This document shows positions 63,028-64,000 of a stretch of 64,000 bases of DNA, piece after piece (positions within the stretch are counted from its first letter, which is position 1; the number at the start of each line of letters is the position of its first letter). Source of the stretch: Candidatus Acidulodesulfobacterium ferriphilum (GTDB lineage Bacteria; SZUA-79; Acidulodesulfobacterales; Acidulodesulfobacteraceae); contig SGBD01000001.1 in assembly GCA_004195035.1 (NCBI GenBank), forward strand, positions 1 through 64,000, read 5' to 3'. The notes beneath the pieces were generated by a model. That model was not told the origin of the DNA, ran no database searches, and saw only the letters and a program-made list of their open reading frames with translations. A program made the translations under genes and the position numbers.

Positions 63028-64000
63028 ATGGAAATAATAAAAATAGATTCCCTGGCATATAAAGGTTACGGCGTCGGAAGGGTTAATGACAAGGTTGTGT
63101 TTGTAGGTTGCGCCTGCCCGGGGGATACTTTAAAAATAGAAATTTACGATGAGCATAAAAATTACGCCTTCGGCAGAATCGTTGAAATTATAAACCCGTC
63201 GCAGAAAAGAATTGCCCCGATTTGCAAGCATTTCGGCATTTGTGGAGGATGCGACTACCTTCATATACCGTACGAAGAAGAACTTTACTGGAAAACGGAG
63301 ATTTTTAAAGCGGAATTTAACAAGACTTTTAAAGATTTCGGATTTAAAGATTTTGAAAATGTTAATTTAATAAAAGGTTTTAAAACTCAAAATTACCTTA
63401 ATTACAGGCAAAAGATAGGGTTGAAAATTTCCCCTCCTCTTATCGGGTTTTACAAAAAACTGTCCCATGATGTCGAGGGCATAGAGTATTGCCATCTTGC
63501 GAAAGAAGGGGTGAACGAATTGTTGAAAAATGCAAGGAATGTACTCTTAAGCGGCAATTACAGGGATAATTTTTTGAACGAAATATATTCCGTAACGCTG
63601 ACGGATACCGGATTAAAAAATATAACCTTTAGTTTAAAAAATCGTATCCCGAACCTGCGCCAAAATTATGATTTAACCTTTAAGGATATAATAGAAAGAA
63701 CGGGGGCAGATAATGTTTTTGTTGAGCTTAAACAGAAAAAAGGGAATAAGGAAGATAAAAAGATTATAAAATATAGCAGGGATAGGGATAAAAACGATAA
63801 CAATTTACGCGGCAAAGGGAATTACTTTATGCTAAAAGGCAAAAAATTTGCGTACGACCTCCCGTCTTTTATCCAAGTCAACAGAGAACAAAATGAAAAC
63901 ATAATAGAAAAGGTAACGGCGTATATTAAAAACCTTAATGAAAACAGGAGAATTTATTTTGATAACGCCCTCGATTTATTTTGCGGATACGGAAATATCA
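63028..64000 (+). CDS. TRAM-domain 23S rRNA (uracil-5-)-methyltransferase, partial
   Basis: The frame is open from ATG 63028 to the window end (324 codons). An N-terminal TRAM domain (IKIDSLAYKGYGVGRVNDKVVFV, quoted in part) is followed by a 4Fe-4S motif with Cys in CKHFGICGGCDYLHI, then FIQVNREQNE and the start of the SAM site ALDLFCGYGNI. This is the RlmD/RumA/RlmCD layout, which methylates U1939 or U747 of 23S rRNA; the exact site cannot be assigned. The catalytic Cys lies beyond the window. A basic insertion (KQKKGNKEDKKI) sits before the SAM domain. Confidence 0.9.
   Translation, partial: MEIIKIDSLAYKGYGVGRVNDKVVFVGCACPGDTLKIEIYDEHKNYAFGRIVEIINPSQKRIAPICKHFGICGGCDYLHIPYEEELYWKTEIFKAEFNKTFKDFGFKDFENVNLIKGFKTQNYLNYRQKIGLKISPPLIGFYKKLSHDVEGIEYCHLAKEGVNELLKNARNVLLSGNYRDNFLNEIYSVTLTDTGLKNITFSLKNRIPNLRQNYDLTFKDIIERTGADNVFVELKQKKGNKEDKKIIKYSRDRDKNDNNLRGKGNYFMLKGKKFAYDLPSFIQVNREQNENIIEKVTAYIKNLNENRRIYFDNALDLFCGYGNI

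Overview
This window is an AT-rich chromosomal segment of a Gram-negative bacterium. Complete sets of Lpt genes (lptF, lptG, lptC, lptA, lptB) and Kdo genes (kdsD, kdsC, kdsA) show an LPS-bearing outer membrane. The blocks lptC-lptA-lptB-rpoN-hpf-rapZ, ntrY-ntrX next to a DUF4390 gene, and xerC-hslV-hslU-argB resemble gene orders familiar from deltaproteobacteria-like lineages (Desulfobacterota and relatives). A candidate group such as Acidulodesulfobacterales would fit, but that is inference: no rRNA or other phylogenetic marker was analysed here.

Layout. 1-2300 is accessory DNA: the tail of one tyrosine recombinase, an unknown protein, an excisionase-like HTH protein and a second integrase. 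It abuts a 43-residue type IV pilin-like gene and an orphan protein gene. The orphan gene has a strong sigma-54 promoter with two perfect upstream palindromes. 3200-16200 carries dciA-like, a zinc-ribbon protein, a PAS kinase, a nitrogen block (beta-barrel protein, glnK, amtB, led by a second sigma-54 promoter; then ntrX and ntrY), and lptG/lptF. 16300-20070 (plus strand) has a degenerate receiver protein, nadC, birA and coaX. 20170-36470 (minus strand) is a long housekeeping series: ahcY, metK, rapZ, hpf, rpoN, lptB, lptA, lptC, kdsC, kdsD, kdsA, pyrG, dapB, dapA, lysA and a polyprenyl synthase. 36550-41350 has radA, an RpiB-fold protein without catalytic residues, a flavoprotein, an NHL-repeat protein and a lipoprotein. 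41300-51370 has argH, argG, argF, argD, argB, hslU, hslV, xerC and uppP. 51370-64000 has an FAH-family hydrolase, an MFS pump, a glucan phosphorylase, a zinc dehydrogenase, an epimerase, a CLC channel, tRNA-Glu, rmlA, a Na+/H+ antiporter and a partial rRNA methyltransferase.

How the genes work together. Nitrogen control is unusually well represented: sigma-54 (rpoN), its activator NtrX and kinase NtrY, PII (glnK) and AmtB are all here. A visible -24/-12 promoter lies upstream of the porin-glnK-amtB series, implying the outer-membrane protein is co-expressed with ammonium uptake. Envelope genes (Kdo synthesis, Lpt export, undecaprenyl-PP phosphatase, DAP synthesis, nucleotide-sugar enzymes) form a second theme, and arginine synthesis a third.

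The intergenic DNA is shaped by a dispersed palindromic repeat family (core CTGGATTCCCGC...GCGGGAATGACA) in about ten places. Some copies are about 165-bp MITE-like units with 5-bp flanking direct repeats. Others are single hairpins whose insertion duplicated a whole gene junction (lptF/lptG and ispB/lysA). The most distinctive signals are the sigma-54 mini-pilin cassette, the RpiB-fold pseudoenzyme joined to radA, and a possible small RNA with an anti-Shine-Dalgarno motif behind an 11-bp-period operator array upstream of uppP.
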